A DNA stretch of 35,079 bases from DATLZC01 sp037444005 (GTDB lineage Bacteria > Chloroflexota > Dehalococcoidia > DSTF01 > JACRBR01), in assembly GCA_037444005.1 (NCBI GenBank), contig JBBING010000017.1, positions 1 to 35,079 on the forward strand, given 5' to 3'. A program made the translations under genes and the position numbers. How positions within the stretch are numbered: the first letter of the stretch is position 1; each line of letters begins with the position of its first letter. Positions 9,848 to 17,585 of this stretch are shown piece by piece. Under the pieces are notes generated by a model. That model saw nothing but the letters and a program-made list of their open reading frames with translations. It did no database searches and was not told where the DNA came from.

Positions 9848-10078
9848 TCAGCCGATTTCGAGGGATGCGCGCGCCTGACGCCGGGCGGCGGCCACCTTCA
9901 GCAGTTGGCGCATGGTCTGGGCGACGCGCCCACCGCGGCCGATGACGCGGCCCATGTCGTTTTCGTGCACCGTGAGCCGGATGACGACGCGGTTCCTGCC
10001 CCGCCACTCCTCCTCGACCCGCACGTCCTCCGGGTGGTCGACTACGGATTTCGCGATGTACTCGATGAGCTCTTTCAA
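9848..10078 (-). CDS. khpA: KH-domain RNA-binding protein KhpA
   Basis: A 76-residue single KH domain protein (YlqC/KhpA). The nucleic-acid binding GxxG loop is GRGG in MGRVIGRGGRVAQTMRQLL (about 42-60). The start MKELIEYIAKSVVDHPEDV is typical. In Firmicutes KhpA pairs with KhpB and affects cell elongation; that partner is not in this window. It sits between rpsP and rimM as in many bacteria. Confidence 0.95.
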   Translation of the reverse strand: MKELIEYIAKSVVDHPEDVRVEEEWRGRNRVVIRLTVHENDMGRVIGRGGRVAQTMRQLLKVAAARRQARASLEIG

Positions 10079-10099
10079 GCGCGCGTTCTGGCCGGCGGC

Positions 10100-10474
10100 C
10101 TACTCGGACTCGGCCGCTTCCTCGGCGGGCGCCTCTGCAGCGGGCTCGGCCGGAGCGGCGGGCGCCGCGGCCGCCGGAGCCTCAGCGGCGCCCTTCTTAT
10201 TGGTTCCCTTCGGGCGGTTGGGCGTCGGCGGCGCCTCGAGCACGCCCCTCGACGCGAGCAGCCGGACGACGCGGTCCGACGGTTGAGCGCCGCGCGAGAG
10301 CCACAGCTTCGCCCGCTCAATATCGATCTGGACGGTCGCCGGCTCCGTCCTCGGGTTGTAGTAGCCCAGGACCTCCACGAACGCGCCGTCGCGCGGCGCT
10401 CGCGAGTCGGCGACCACCACGCGATAGGAAGGCTGTTTCTTCTTCCCCATGCGGCGCAGTCGAATCCTCAACAT
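10100..10474 (-). CDS. rpsP: Small ribosomal subunit protein bS16 with Ala/Pro/Glu-rich tail
   Basis: A 124-residue protein. Residues 1-80 are a normal bS16 core (MLRIRLRRMGKKKQPSYRVV, then FVEVLGYYNP). The remaining ~44 residues are a low-complexity Ala/Pro/Glu extension with a small basic patch (RPKGTNKKG). Such tails occur in bS16 of Actinobacteria and Chloroflexota. It lies 72 nt downstream of ffh in the same direction. Confidence 0.96.
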   Translation of the reverse strand: MLRIRLRRMGKKKQPSYRVVVADSRAPRDGAFVEVLGYYNPRTEPATVQIDIERAKLWLSRGAQPSDRVVRLLASRGVLEAPPTPNRPKGTNKKGAAEAPAAAAPAAPAEPAAEAPAEEAAESE

Positions 10475-10546
10475 GCACGTCCCCTCGAAACACGAATGGG
10501 CCGCTCTCTTTCTGGAGCGACGCCACGCACTCTATCCGATCGCACG

Positions 10547-11872
10547 CTAACGGAACAGCTTCAGCAGGCCGGCGCCCCTGCCCGTGGCGAGCGCCTGCAT
10601 GATCTTCTTCGCTTCCTTCCACTGATTCAGGAGCTGGTTCACCTCCTGCGGCGTCGTGCCGCTCCCCCGCGCGATGCGCCGGCGACGGCTCCCGTTGATG
10701 ATCTCGGGATGCCGGCGCTCCTCCGGCGTCATCGAGTACACGACCGCCTCCGCCTTCTTCCAAAAGGTGTCGTCGAAGTCTTGCACGCCGAGCTGGCGGC
10801 GAATCTGGCTCAGCCCCGGCACCATCTCCGCGAGCTGGCTCAGAGGGCCCATCTTCTTCACCCGCTGGAACTGCTGGATGAAATCCTCGAGGTCCAGCGT
10901 GCGGTTCTTGATCTTCCGCTCGATGCGGTCGCGATCCTCCTCGGTGATCGCCTCCTTCGCCCGCTCGATCAGTCCGAGGACGTCACCCATGCCCAGGATG
11001 CGCGACGCGAAGCGGTCGGGGTAGAAGGGCTCGAGCGCGTCGGGCTTCTCGCCCGTGCCGATGAACTTGATGGGCAGGCCCGTCACCGACCGGATGGAGA
11101 GGGCCGCGCCGCCCCGGGCGTCGCCGTCCATCTTGCTCATGATGACACCCGTGATCCCCACGGCTTCGTGGAACTCCTGGGCGACATTCACCGCCTCCTG
11201 CCCGGTCATGGCGTCCACCACGAGGAGCGCCTCGACCGGATTCAGCGACGCCCGCAGGTCCTTCATCTCCTGCATCATCTCGGCGTCGGCGGTCGTCCGG
11301 CCTGCGGTGTCGACGACGATGACCGAGGCGCCGACCTTCGAGGCCTCGGCGAGCGCTTCCTGCGCCGCCTGCTGCGGCCGGATGCCCTCCTCGGCCAGCA
11401 CGGGCATGTTGAGCTGCCGGCCCAGCGCCTTGAGCTGCTCGGCGCCGGCCACGCGATAGGGGTCGGCGCTGACCAGCAGCGGGCGGTGCCCCTGCTTCCG
11501 CAAATGCAGGGCCAGCTTCGCGGCCGTCGTCGTCTTCCCCGAGCCCTTCAGGCCGACCAGCATGTAAACCGACGGCGGCTTCGGAGCGAACTGGAGCCTC
11601 GCCTGCTCACCCCCGAGGACCTTGATGAGCTCTTCGTGGACGATGGAGACGACCTGCTGCGCCGGCGTGAGCGAGCGCAGCACCTGCTGCCCCTCTGCGC
11701 GCTCGCGGACGTTCTTCACGAAGTCGCGCACGACCCTGAAGTTCACGTCGGCTTCGAGAAGCGCGACGCGGACCTCGCGCAGGGCCTCGTCGAGGTCCTT
11801 CTCGGTGATGGCCCCGTGTGAGCCGAGACGTCCGAAGACGCTCGTGAGCTTATCGGTCAGCGCTTCCAGCAT
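10547..11872 (-). CDS. ffh: Signal recognition particle protein Ffh
   Basis: A 441-residue SRP54 GTPase that binds signal peptides on nascent chains and targets them to FtsY. The N domain (1-~90) is followed by the G domain with P-loop GLKGSGKTTTAAKLA, DPYR, DTAGR (G3) and SKMDGDARGG (G4), then the M domain (about 295-441) with RRRRIARGSGTTPQEVN, the SRP RNA-binding helix. ATG at 11872. A minus-strand TATCAT (11882-11887) lies nine bases before the ATG, so the transcript may be almost leaderless. It heads the rpsP-khpA-rimM cluster. Confidence 0.97.
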   Translation of the reverse strand: MLEALTDKLTSVFGRLGSHGAITEKDLDEALREVRVALLEADVNFRVVRDFVKNVRERAEGQQVLRSLTPAQQVVSIVHEELIKVLGGEQARLQFAPKPPSVYMLVGLKGSGKTTTAAKLALHLRKQGHRPLLVSADPYRVAGAEQLKALGRQLNMPVLAEEGIRPQQAAQEALAEASKVGASVIVVDTAGRTTADAEMMQEMKDLRASLNPVEALLVVDAMTGQEAVNVAQEFHEAVGITGVIMSKMDGDARGGAALSIRSVTGLPIKFIGTGEKPDALEPFYPDRFASRILGMGDVLGLIERAKEAITEEDRDRIERKIKNRTLDLEDFIQQFQRVKKMGPLSQLAEMVPGLSQIRRQLGVQDFDDTFWKKAEAVVYSMTPEERRHPEIINGSRRRRIARGSGTTPQEVNQLLNQWKEAKKIMQALATGRGAGLLKLFR

Positions 11873-11881
11873 GCCGGACGC

Positions 11882-11887
11882 ATGATA
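11882..11887 (-). promoter_or_regulatory. -10 box upstream of ffh
   Basis: Minus-strand TATCAT (five of six consensus bases) ends nine bases before the ffh ATG. The -35 region is poor (CTGGCG at a 16-nt spacing). With normal spacing the transcript would start 2-3 nt before the ATG. Confidence 0.45.
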
Positions 11888-11957
11888 GCAAACGGCGCGA
11901 GAGCGCCAGAGGCCCCGGGCCGGACCGCCCGACGCCCCCGGAATCCGTCCAGGGCGC

Positions 11958-13484
11958 TCATCCTCGCATCCGCTGGCGGTATTGAATCGCCTCCCCCACG
12001 TGGGCCGCGGTGATGCGATCGGATTCGGCCATGTCGGCGATGGTCCGGCTGAGCTTCAACATTCGGTGGAACGACCGCGCCGAGAGGGAGAGCTGCGTCA
12101 TGGCCAGCCGCAAGAGTGACGCCGCCTGCTCCTCCAGCTTCGCCTGACAGAACTCGCGCACCTCGGTCGGCGTCATCTCGGCGTTGCACGTCACCCGGGA
12201 GTCCCGGAACCGGCGACGCTGGGTCTCCCGCGCCGCCTCGACTCGCTCGCGGACCGCCGCCGAGGGCTCTCCCGGCGCTTCGCCGGCCAGCTTCTCGTAC
12301 TCCACCCGCGGCACCTCGACGAAGATGTCGATCCGGTCGAGCAGCGGGCCCGAGATGCGCTTCTGGTAGCGGGCGACCGTGCCGTCGGTGCACGTGCACG
12401 CGCGCTGCGGGTCGCCGGCGAACCCGCAGGGACACGGGTTCATGGCCCCGACCAGCATGAAGTTGGCCGGATACGTGATGGAGCCCTGGGCCCGCGAGAT
12501 GGTGACCACGCGGTCCTCGAGCGGCTGGCGCAGCACCTCGAGGACCTGTTGTCCGAACTCGGGCAGCTCGTCGAGGAAGAGGACACCCCGGTGCGAGAGG
12601 CTGATCTCGCCGGGGCGAGGGATGCGGCCGCCCCCGACGAGGCCGGCGTGAGAGATGGTGTGGTGCGGCACACGGAATGGCCGCTGCCCGATGAGCGGCG
12701 AATCGGAAGGCAACAGGCCGCTCACCGAGTAGATCTTCGTGACCTCGAGCGCTTCGTCCGGCGTGAGCCGCGGCAGGATCGACGGGAGGGCGCGGGCGAG
12801 CAGCGTCTTGCCGCTGCCGGGCGGCCCGGCCATGAGGATGTTGTGCCCGCCCGCGGCGGCCACCTCCAGCGCCCGCTTCACGTGCTCCTGCCCGCGGATA
12901 TCCGCGAAATCCGCCCCCTCGTACACGTGCCCGGCCGGGCGCACAGGCTGGCGCTCGAACGGCGGGATGACGGCGTCCCGGTTCAGGTGGTCGACCAGCG
13001 CCCGCAGGGTACCGACGGGGATCACATCGACACCTTCCACCAACGCGGCTTCCTCGGCGTCGGCCTCCGGCACGACCACGGTGGTCATGCCGCGCTCGCG
13101 GGCCAACGCCACCATGGGCAGGATGCCGTGGGCGTGCCGCACCTGCCCGTCGAGTGCGAGCTCGCCCAGAAAGACCGTGCCCGACACGTCGGCCAGCACC
13201 TGCTCCGACGCGAGCAGGATGCCGACAGCAATGGGCAGATCGTAGGATGGCCCCTCTTTCTTCAGGTCAGCCGGCGCCAGATTGACCGCGACCCGGCGAT
13301 GTGGAAACGCGAGCCCCGAGTTCTTGATGGCGGAGCGGACGCGTTCTTGCGCCTCGCGGACGGCGGCGTCCGGAAGGCCGACGGTGAACATCTTCGGCTC
13401 GCCGGGCGTGACGTCGACCTCGACCTCGACGAGCTCGCCGCCGAGTCCGATGACCGCACAGGAGTAGACACGGGCGAGAGACAT
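11958..13484 (-). CDS. comM: YifB/ComM family AAA+ Mg-chelatase-like ATPase
   Basis: A 508-residue protein. The N-terminal S5-like/ChlI domain (about 1-170) begins MSLARVYSCAVIGLGGELVEVEVDV; the AAA+ Mg_chelatase domain (about 190-400) has Walker A GPPGSGKTLLAR, Walker B-like GVLFLDELPEF and a zinc-like cysteine cluster NPCPCGFAGDPQRACTC; a C-terminal helical domain ends in YRQRMRG. In Proteobacteria ComM is a helicase for branch migration during natural transformation; its role outside them is less certain. ATG at 13484. A TTGTCG-17-TATAGT promoter lies upstream. Its stop is 85 nt before ffh starts. Confidence 0.95.
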   Translation of the reverse strand: MSLARVYSCAVIGLGGELVEVEVDVTPGEPKMFTVGLPDAAVREAQERVRSAIKNSGLAFPHRRVAVNLAPADLKKEGPSYDLPIAVGILLASEQVLADVSGTVFLGELALDGQVRHAHGILPMVALARERGMTTVVVPEADAEEAALVEGVDVIPVGTLRALVDHLNRDAVIPPFERQPVRPAGHVYEGADFADIRGQEHVKRALEVAAAGGHNILMAGPPGSGKTLLARALPSILPRLTPDEALEVTKIYSVSGLLPSDSPLIGQRPFRVPHHTISHAGLVGGGRIPRPGEISLSHRGVLFLDELPEFGQQVLEVLRQPLEDRVVTISRAQGSITYPANFMLVGAMNPCPCGFAGDPQRACTCTDGTVARYQKRISGPLLDRIDIFVEVPRVEYEKLAGEAPGEPSAAVRERVEAARETQRRRFRDSRVTCNAEMTPTEVREFCQAKLEEQAASLLRLAMTQLSLSARSFHRMLKLSRTIADMAESDRITAAHVGEAIQYRQRMRG

Positions 13485-13543
13485 GGGAGGCCGAATCCTT
13501 TCGCGGGCGCGCCGGGGCGCGCGACGAATCCTTACGCCCGCGT

Positions 13544-13572
13544 ACTATACGACACGAACAGCCGTTCGACAA
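13544..13572 (-). promoter_or_regulatory. Sigma-A-like promoter of the yifB/comM gene
   Basis: Read on the minus strand: TTGTCG (13567-13572), a 17-nt spacer and TATAGT (13544-13549). The ~53-nt leader contains a direct repeat of CGAATCCTT (plus-strand view at 13492-13500 and 13525-13533). A CGCGGGCG/CGCCCGCG inverted repeat spans 13502-13509 and 13535-13542. Confidence 0.6.
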
Positions 13573-13667
13573 GCGCGCCTGAGGCATGATCTGGGGGCCA
13601 CGTACGAGGCGTCGAGGAGACGGAAACGCATCGCCTCAGAAGGCCTGGCGTTCCGACCCGCGTCGGG

Positions 13668-13673
13668 TATACT
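13668..13673 (+). promoter_or_regulatory. -10 box for the RNHCP-gene leader transcript
   Basis: TATACT with no convincing -35 box. The predicted start near 13680 gives a ~235-nt leader before the RNHCP gene. The gene-free stretch 13485-13916 holds the yifB promoter (minus), this box, a short leader-peptide frame and a stem-loop; I see nothing else in it. Confidence 0.4.
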
Positions 13674-13730
13674 GGCGCAGCGCGTCTTCCGTGCGAAGGA
13701 CGCAGCAGACGCTTGTCGGAGGAGGGCTCG

Positions 13731-13784
13731 ATGCCCGCTGCCCGTGTGCTCCTCTCACTCCGCCCGGCGGGGCGGCTCCTCTAG
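13731..13784 (+). CDS. Putative leader peptide upstream of the RNHCP gene
   Basis: A 17-codon frame encoding MPAARVLLSLRPAGRLL, then TAG. A very strong SD, GGAGGAGGG (13719-13726 region), is correctly spaced before the ATG. The peptide has five Leu and three Arg residues, and its CTCCTC codon pairs (13749-13754 and 13776-13781) are complementary to its own SD. A terminator-like stem-loop lies ~50 nt downstream. This resembles a translation-sensing attenuator, but it is inferred from layout only. Confidence 0.35.
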   Translation: MPAARVLLSLRPAGRLL

Positions 13785-13833
13785 CTGCGCCTCTCAGAGG
13801 GATCGTTCGGTCACTGCCTTCACGCGCGCACGA

Positions 13834-13855
13834 GGGCCCCACGCCGCCGGGGCCT
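13834..13855 (+). terminator. Attenuator-like stem-loop between leader peptide and RNHCP gene
   Basis: GGCCCC (13835-13840) pairs with GGGGCC (13849-13854), with an extra G-U pair at 13834/13855, over an 8-nt loop. The sequence after it, GATTCGTGTTGTG, is only moderately T-rich. Its place between the leader peptide and the gene is what makes it interesting. Confidence 0.35.
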
Positions 13856-13916
13856 GATTCGTGTTGTGCAGCGGCGCTCCATATGGGCGCGCCGTTGCGG
13901 CCGCGTGGAGGAACCC

Positions 13917-14246
13917 GTGAAGGGAGAACGCTTCCGCTGCGTCCGGTGCGGGTGGCTGGTCGACGGTGACCCCTGGGGGACGCAGCACCGAAATCATTGC
14001 CCGCAATGCCTGTGGAGCCGGCATGTGGACGAACGGACCGGCGACCGGAGGTCATCGTGCGGGTCGAAGATGGAACCTGTCGCCGTGTGGGTACGGCGGG
14101 ACGAGTGGGCGCTGATCCACCGCTGCCTCGGCTGCGGGACGCTCAGGGCGAACCGTATCGCCGGCGACGACAGCGTGCCCGCGCTGCTGGCGCTGGCAGC
14201 GCGTCCGCTGGCGAACCCGCCCTTCCCCATCGACAGATTCGACTGA
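13917..14246 (+). CDS. RNHCP-domain zinc-ribbon protein
   Basis: A 109-residue protein of the RNHCP domain family (named after its motif; function unknown). The motif RNHCP is at 25-29. Metal-ligand candidates are C8/C11, C28/C31, C48 and C70/C73, enough for two zinc sites. The end ANRIAGDDSVPALLALAARPLANPPFP is typical. The GTG at 13917 is chosen because GGAGG (13907-13911) lies five bases before it; upstream in-frame GTGs (13866, 13905) lack this and would add unrelated residues. A possible attenuator precedes the gene and a 15-bp stem-loop follows it. Confidence 0.85.
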   Translation: MKGERFRCVRCGWLVDGDPWGTQHRNHCPQCLWSRHVDERTGDRRSSCGSKMEPVAVWVRRDEWALIHRCLGCGTLRANRIAGDDSVPALLALAARPLANPPFPIDRFD

Positions 14247-14262
14247 GGCTCCAGCGCACGGG

Positions 14263-14297
14263 CCGGTGGGGCGGGTCCTCCCGACCCGCCCCACCGG
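14263..14297 (+). terminator. Strong 15-bp stem-loop after the RNHCP gene
   Basis: CCGGTGGGGCGGGTC (14263-14277) and its exact complement (14283-14297) enclose a 5-nt loop, 17 nt after the stop. No T-run follows, so it may be a Rho-independent-like terminator without U-tract or an RNA-stabilising hairpin. Confidence 0.6.
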
Positions 14298-14319
14298 CGG
14301 CGCCACGCGCCCCGACTGC

Positions 14320-14348
14320 TCGACCCCCGCGTGCGCCTCTGCTACGCT
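14320..14348 (+). promoter_or_regulatory. Promoter of the luciferase-like oxidoreductase gene
   Basis: TCGACC (14320-14325), a 17-nt spacer and TACGCT (14343-14348), with an extended TG just before the -10. The same -35 variant appears before the peptide-binding protein gene at 22459-22464. Confidence 0.45.
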
Positions 14349-14392
14349 CTGGCCGCGAACCACGCGACACCTCAGGCGAAAGGAACAGGACC

Positions 14393-15424
14393 ATGGCGAA
14401 GCGGCTCGGTGTGCAGGTGGGCTTCGGCGCCGCCGGCAAGGAACGGGACGAGCTCATCCGGCGAGTGCAGATCGCAGAAGACGTCGGGGTCGAGGCGGTC
14501 TTCGTCGCCGAGGCCTGGGGCCGCGACGCTTTCACGTTCCTCACCGAGCTCGCCCTCAAAACAAAGCGCATCAAGCTCGGCACCGCCATCGTGAACGTGT
14601 TCAGCCGCAGCCCGGCGGTGCTCGCCATGACGTTCGCCAGCCTGGACGAGCTTTCGGGGAACCGGATGATCATCGGGCTCGGCTCAAGCGGCGCCAACGT
14701 CATCGAACACTGGCACGGCGTGCCGTTTCACAAGCCGCTCCGACGCATCCGTGAGTACGTCGAGATCATCAACATGATCATGCGCGGCGAGCGCCTCGTG
14801 TACCACGGCGAGATCTTCAACCTCGAACGCGGGTTCCGGCTCGGCGCGGGCGGGCCAGAACAGTTCGGGCCGCAGCGCGAGCACGTGCCCATCTATATCG
14901 CCGCCATCACCCCGAAGAGCATCGTGCAAACGGGCGAGATCGCCGACGGCTGGATCCCGATTTACTGGCCCCTCGGCCGCTTCGCCGAAGGCATCGCCCA
15001 GCTCGAGGAGGGCGCCAGGAAGGCGGGCCGATCGGTGAAGGACATCGACGTGAGCCCGTCCATCACCGTGTCCATCGCGCGCACGGCCGACGAGATCGAG
15101 CGCGCGCGGAACGCCGCCCGGGCGCCCGTGGCCTTCTACATCGGCCGGATGGGGACCTTCTACTACGAGATGCTCATCCGCAACGGCTTCGAGGCCGAGG
15201 TCGCCGCCTGTCGCGCGGCATGGGCCGAGCGCGACCAGGCCAAGGCCGTCGCCGCCATCTCCGATCGCATGCTCGACGAAACGGCGATCGTCGGCACGCT
15301 CGACGAATGCGCGGACAAGCTGGCGCAGCGCTACGCAGCCGGCGTGACGATGCCCATCATCAACATGCCCGTCGGCGACACGCCGGAAGACACCGGCCGC
15401 ATGCTCGAACGGCTGCTGCGGTAG
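14393..15424 (+). CDS. LLM-class (luciferase-like) flavin or F420-dependent oxidoreductase
   Basis: A 343-residue TIM-barrel protein of the bacterial luciferase-like family. Family features: an opening strand LGVQVGFG, AEDVGVEAVFVAEAWGRDAFTFLTELALKTKRIKLGTAIVNVFSRSPAVLAM split over about 29-81, DELSGNRMIIGLGSSG, and VPIYIAAITPKSIVQTGEIADGW. Members use F420H2 or FMNH2; the choice and the substrate cannot be read here. ATG at 14393 behind AGGAACAGGA; a longer upstream reading is a shadow of the RNHCP gene. A flavin reductase gene 1.7 kb away could supply reduced flavin, but the two are not in one operon. Confidence 0.9.
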   Translation: MAKRLGVQVGFGAAGKERDELIRRVQIAEDVGVEAVFVAEAWGRDAFTFLTELALKTKRIKLGTAIVNVFSRSPAVLAMTFASLDELSGNRMIIGLGSSGANVIEHWHGVPFHKPLRRIREYVEIINMIMRGERLVYHGEIFNLERGFRLGAGGPEQFGPQREHVPIYIAAITPKSIVQTGEIADGWIPIYWPLGRFAEGIAQLEEGARKAGRSVKDIDVSPSITVSIARTADEIERARNAARAPVAFYIGRMGTFYYEMLIRNGFEAEVAACRAAWAERDQAKAVAAISDRMLDETAIVGTLDECADKLAQRYAAGVTMPIINMPVGDTPEDTGRMLERLLR

Positions 15425-15503
15425 CGGACGGCGCCGCGCCCGGTCCGTCGGCGTGAGTCGCTGGCTGCGCGCAGCGCGGCGGCGGGCCTCCGTTAGCGGG
15501 ACC

Positions 15504-16373
15504 TCACCGCTCCTCAGCAGGCCGGCTCTCCGCGAAGCGCCCGTCGCGCCACTCGATCGCCGCCCGGAGGCCTCGCTCCCGTGCGATGCGGGCGAACTCG
15601 CGGACCGCGGGCGCCGTGTGCGCGCGGCCGTCCATCTCCGCGGCCATGCGCTGCAGCGTCCGCGCGCCCATCAGTTCCAGCGCCATCTGGCAGATGCGCT
15701 TGTTCGGGGACAACAGCTCGATATCGATCTTGGCCATCTTGGCGGCCAGCGCCTCGACCTCCGCCTCGAGGCGGTCGGCCGGCACTGCCTTCCACACCAG
15801 CCCGATCTCCGCTGCCTGCTTCCCTGTCACGGAGTCGCCTGTGAGCAGGAAGTACTTGGCCCACTGGGGGCCCACCAGGTAGGTCCACATGTGGGCGACG
15901 GGCGACCCCATGGCGCGCACCGGCGGGAACCCGATGACCGCGTCCTCCGCCGCGACGACAATGTCGCACAGGAGCGCGAGGTCGGTACCGCCCGCGAGGC
16001 AGTATCCGTGCACTTGGGCGATGACCGGCTTGTGCATGTCCCACAGCGCCATGCGCAGCCGCTGTTGCCGTTCGAGCTGCCAGATGTCGTCCTCCAGCGT
16101 CGCGGCGCCCCGGTAGACGTTGGTGTAGGTCTCGTCGCGGTCGGCACGCGGACTCGGAGAGGACATGGGCGTGAGGTCGTAGCCGCTGCAGAAGGCGCGG
16201 CCCGCGCCCCGCAGGATGACGACGTGGACCGCGGTGTCGTTGTCCGCTTCCCAGAGGGCGTCACTCAACTCCTTCTGGAGCCTGAACGAGAGGGCGTTGA
16301 GCTTTTCTGGCCGGTTCAGGGTGATGCGGCAGACGCCGCCGTCCTTCTCGTAGAGGATGGTCTCGAACTCCAC
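15504..16373 (-). CDS. Enoyl-CoA hydratase/isomerase (crotonase) family protein with altered active site
   Basis: A 289-residue crotonase-fold protein. VCRITLNRPEKLNALS (about 14-29) and the oxyanion-hole regions (AFCSGYD; GYCLAGGTDLALLCDI) are clear. At the two glutamates that activate water in enoyl-CoA hydratase, this protein has Asp (GGTDL, usually GGxEL) and Pro (GFPPVRAMG, usually xxPE), so simple hydratase activity is doubtful. An isomerase, hydrolase or other crotonase reaction is possible. Start is GTG at 16373 behind AAAGGAGG; a longer frame running upstream reads into another gene. A TATCAT box and a CCGAAC/GTTCGG palindrome lie upstream. Confidence 0.85.
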   Translation of the reverse strand: MEFETILYEKDGGVCRITLNRPEKLNALSFRLQKELSDALWEADNDTAVHVVILRGAGRAFCSGYDLTPMSSPSPRADRDETYTNVYRGAATLEDDIWQLERQQRLRMALWDMHKPVIAQVHGYCLAGGTDLALLCDIVVAAEDAVIGFPPVRAMGSPVAHMWTYLVGPQWAKYFLLTGDSVTGKQAAEIGLVWKAVPADRLEAEVEALAAKMAKIDIELLSPNKRICQMALELMGARTLQRMAAEMDGRAHTAPAVREFARIARERGLRAAIEWRDGRFAESRPAEER

Positions 16374-16399
16374 GTTGGGCCTCCTTTGGATGCGGCCCG

Positions 16400-16435
16400 A
16401 TGATAGCATCCTCGGACGAGCCCGAACGGGTTCGG
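16400..16435 (-). promoter_or_regulatory. -10 box and palindromic operator candidate before the crotonase gene
   Basis: Minus-strand TATCAT (16400-16405) lies 26 nt before the start codon. A perfect inverted repeat, CCGAAC-GG-GTTCGG (16422-16435), covers the -35 position, where a repressor would block polymerase. Confidence 0.45.
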
Positions 16436-16465
16436 CGCGATGAGGCCACGAGATGACGCCGAGGT

Positions 16466-16969
16466 TCAGGCTCCTTCGTATGCGGGGACGGCGGAGGCAG
16501 GCCGAGCTTTCTTCGATGCGCGGGCCAGCGTCGCAAAGCTCGCCCACAGCAGGAACCCCAGGGCGATGACCTCCGCCTCGGCGAACCACACCATGATCCG
16601 CAGCGTCGCCCAGTCGACGTAGCGCTGGCCGGAGTCGAGCACCGGCACGTCGGTCATCACGATGAGACTCACGGGTACGGCGATGCGGATGACGCCGACC
16701 AGGGTCGCCCAGAAGGCAGCCCACCGGGTCCGGCCGTCGCCGTCGAAGAGCCAGATGAACGGCGCCAGCGTGAAGAGATACGGCGTCATCGCCGCGAGGA
16801 CGGAGTCGCGCGGCATCCAGGCGTGGCCGTAGGCGAGGCCGAGCTCCTCCGCGGGCACGGGCTGGAGATGGGCCTCGAAGTACAGCGCCCACGGAACCGA
16901 CACCGCCGCGCCCACGGCGAAAACGATGAACGGCATGTACCAGCGGTGAAGTACCTGCCAGCCTTCCAC
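16466..16969 (-). CDS. Hypothetical integral membrane protein (four helices)
   Basis: A 167-residue protein not assigned to a family. Four hydrophobic segments are seen at about 12-30, 55-75, 83-105 and 125-148, followed by a short basic tail (ASKKARPAS). Start is GTG at 16969. It is upstream of and co-oriented with the crotonase gene but 92 nt away. It diverges from the flavin reductase gene; the shared gap holds an ATCAGGG/CCCTGAT palindrome. Confidence 0.7.
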   Translation of the reverse strand: MEGWQVLHRWYMPFIVFAVGAAVSVPWALYFEAHLQPVPAEELGLAYGHAWMPRDSVLAAMTPYLFTLAPFIWLFDGDGRTRWAAFWATLVGVIRIAVPVSLIVMTDVPVLDSGQRYVDWATLRIMVWFAEAEVIALGFLLWASFATLARASKKARPASAVPAYEGA

Positions 16970-17005
16970 GGCGCCTAGCGTAGGACGGCCACGCGAAGGC
17001 GCTCC

Positions 17006-17023
17006 ATCAGGGAATACCCTGAT
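17006..17023. promoter_or_regulatory. Palindromic operator candidate between divergent genes
   Basis: ATCAGGG (17006-17012), a 4-nt centre and CCCTGAT (17017-17023) form a perfect 7-bp inverted repeat between the membrane-protein gene (start 16969, minus) and the flavin reductase gene (plus). It lies just upstream of the reductase -35 box and could serve both genes. Confidence 0.4.
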
Positions 17024-17032
17024 TTCGCGCGC

Positions 17033-17061
17033 TTGCGCCTGCCTGTTCGCCCGCGTAGGCT
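17033..17061 (+). promoter_or_regulatory. Promoter of the flavin reductase gene
   Basis: TTGCGC (17033-17038), a 17-nt spacer and TAGGCT (17056-17061). The start near 17068 gives a short leader with GGGAGG before the ATG. Confidence 0.5.
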
Positions 17062-17093
17062 AGCTTCAGACTCGCTTCGGGAGGCCTCACGCC

Positions 17094-17570
17094 ATGGACG
17101 AAGCCGCGAAGAAGACCGCGCTTCGCATGATCCCGTACGGGCTGTACGTCCTCACCGCCCGGCACGGGGACGACGTCAGCGCCGCCGCCGTCAACTGGAT
17201 GACCCAGGTGTCGTTTCAGCCGCCCCTCATCGCCGTCGGTCTGAAGAACGACAGCGCGACGCTCGCCCACGTGAAGGGATCGAAGCAGTTCGCCGTGAAC
17301 GTGCTCGGCTCCGGCCAGAAAGACATCGCCTTCGCCTTCTTCAAGCCGACGCAGGTCGAGGGAGACCGGATCAGTGGCTATCTGTTCGAGACGAACGTCA
17401 CCGGGGCGCCGCTTCTGCTCGACGCGCCGGCCTGGTTCGAGTGCAGGCTTACCGACCTGGTGGAGCGGGGCGACCACGCGGTCGTCGTGGCCGAGGTGAT
17501 CGAGGCGGGCGTGCGCCGCGAGTCCCCGCCGCTCACCCTCGCCGAGTGCGGGGTCTACTACGGCGGATAG
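17094..17570 (+). CDS. Flavin reductase-like domain protein
   Basis: A 158-residue FMN-binding split-barrel protein (Flavin_Reduct family). Such proteins reduce FMN/FAD with NAD(P)H, often for a separate monooxygenase. Typical pieces are GLYVLTARHGDDVSAAAVNW, VSFQPPLIAVGLKNDS and FAVNVLGSGQ. ATG at 17094 with GGGAGG upstream. The neighbours are not an obvious monooxygenase, so the partner is unknown; the luciferase-like enzyme at 14393 is one candidate. It converges on the acetyl-CoA synthetase gene with a 15-nt gap. Confidence 0.88.
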   Translation: MDEAAKKTALRMIPYGLYVLTARHGDDVSAAAVNWMTQVSFQPPLIAVGLKNDSATLAHVKGSKQFAVNVLGSGQKDIAFAFFKPTQVEGDRISGYLFETNVTGAPLLLDAPAWFECRLTDLVERGDHAVVVAEVIEAGVRRESPPLTLAECGVYYGG

Positions 17571-17585
17571 CCCAGCCCCGGCGCC

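Noticed and set aside
14263..14297. Inverted repeat of a mobile element end
   Set aside because: There is no transposase or target duplication; it sits 17 nt after a stop codon like a terminator hairpin.
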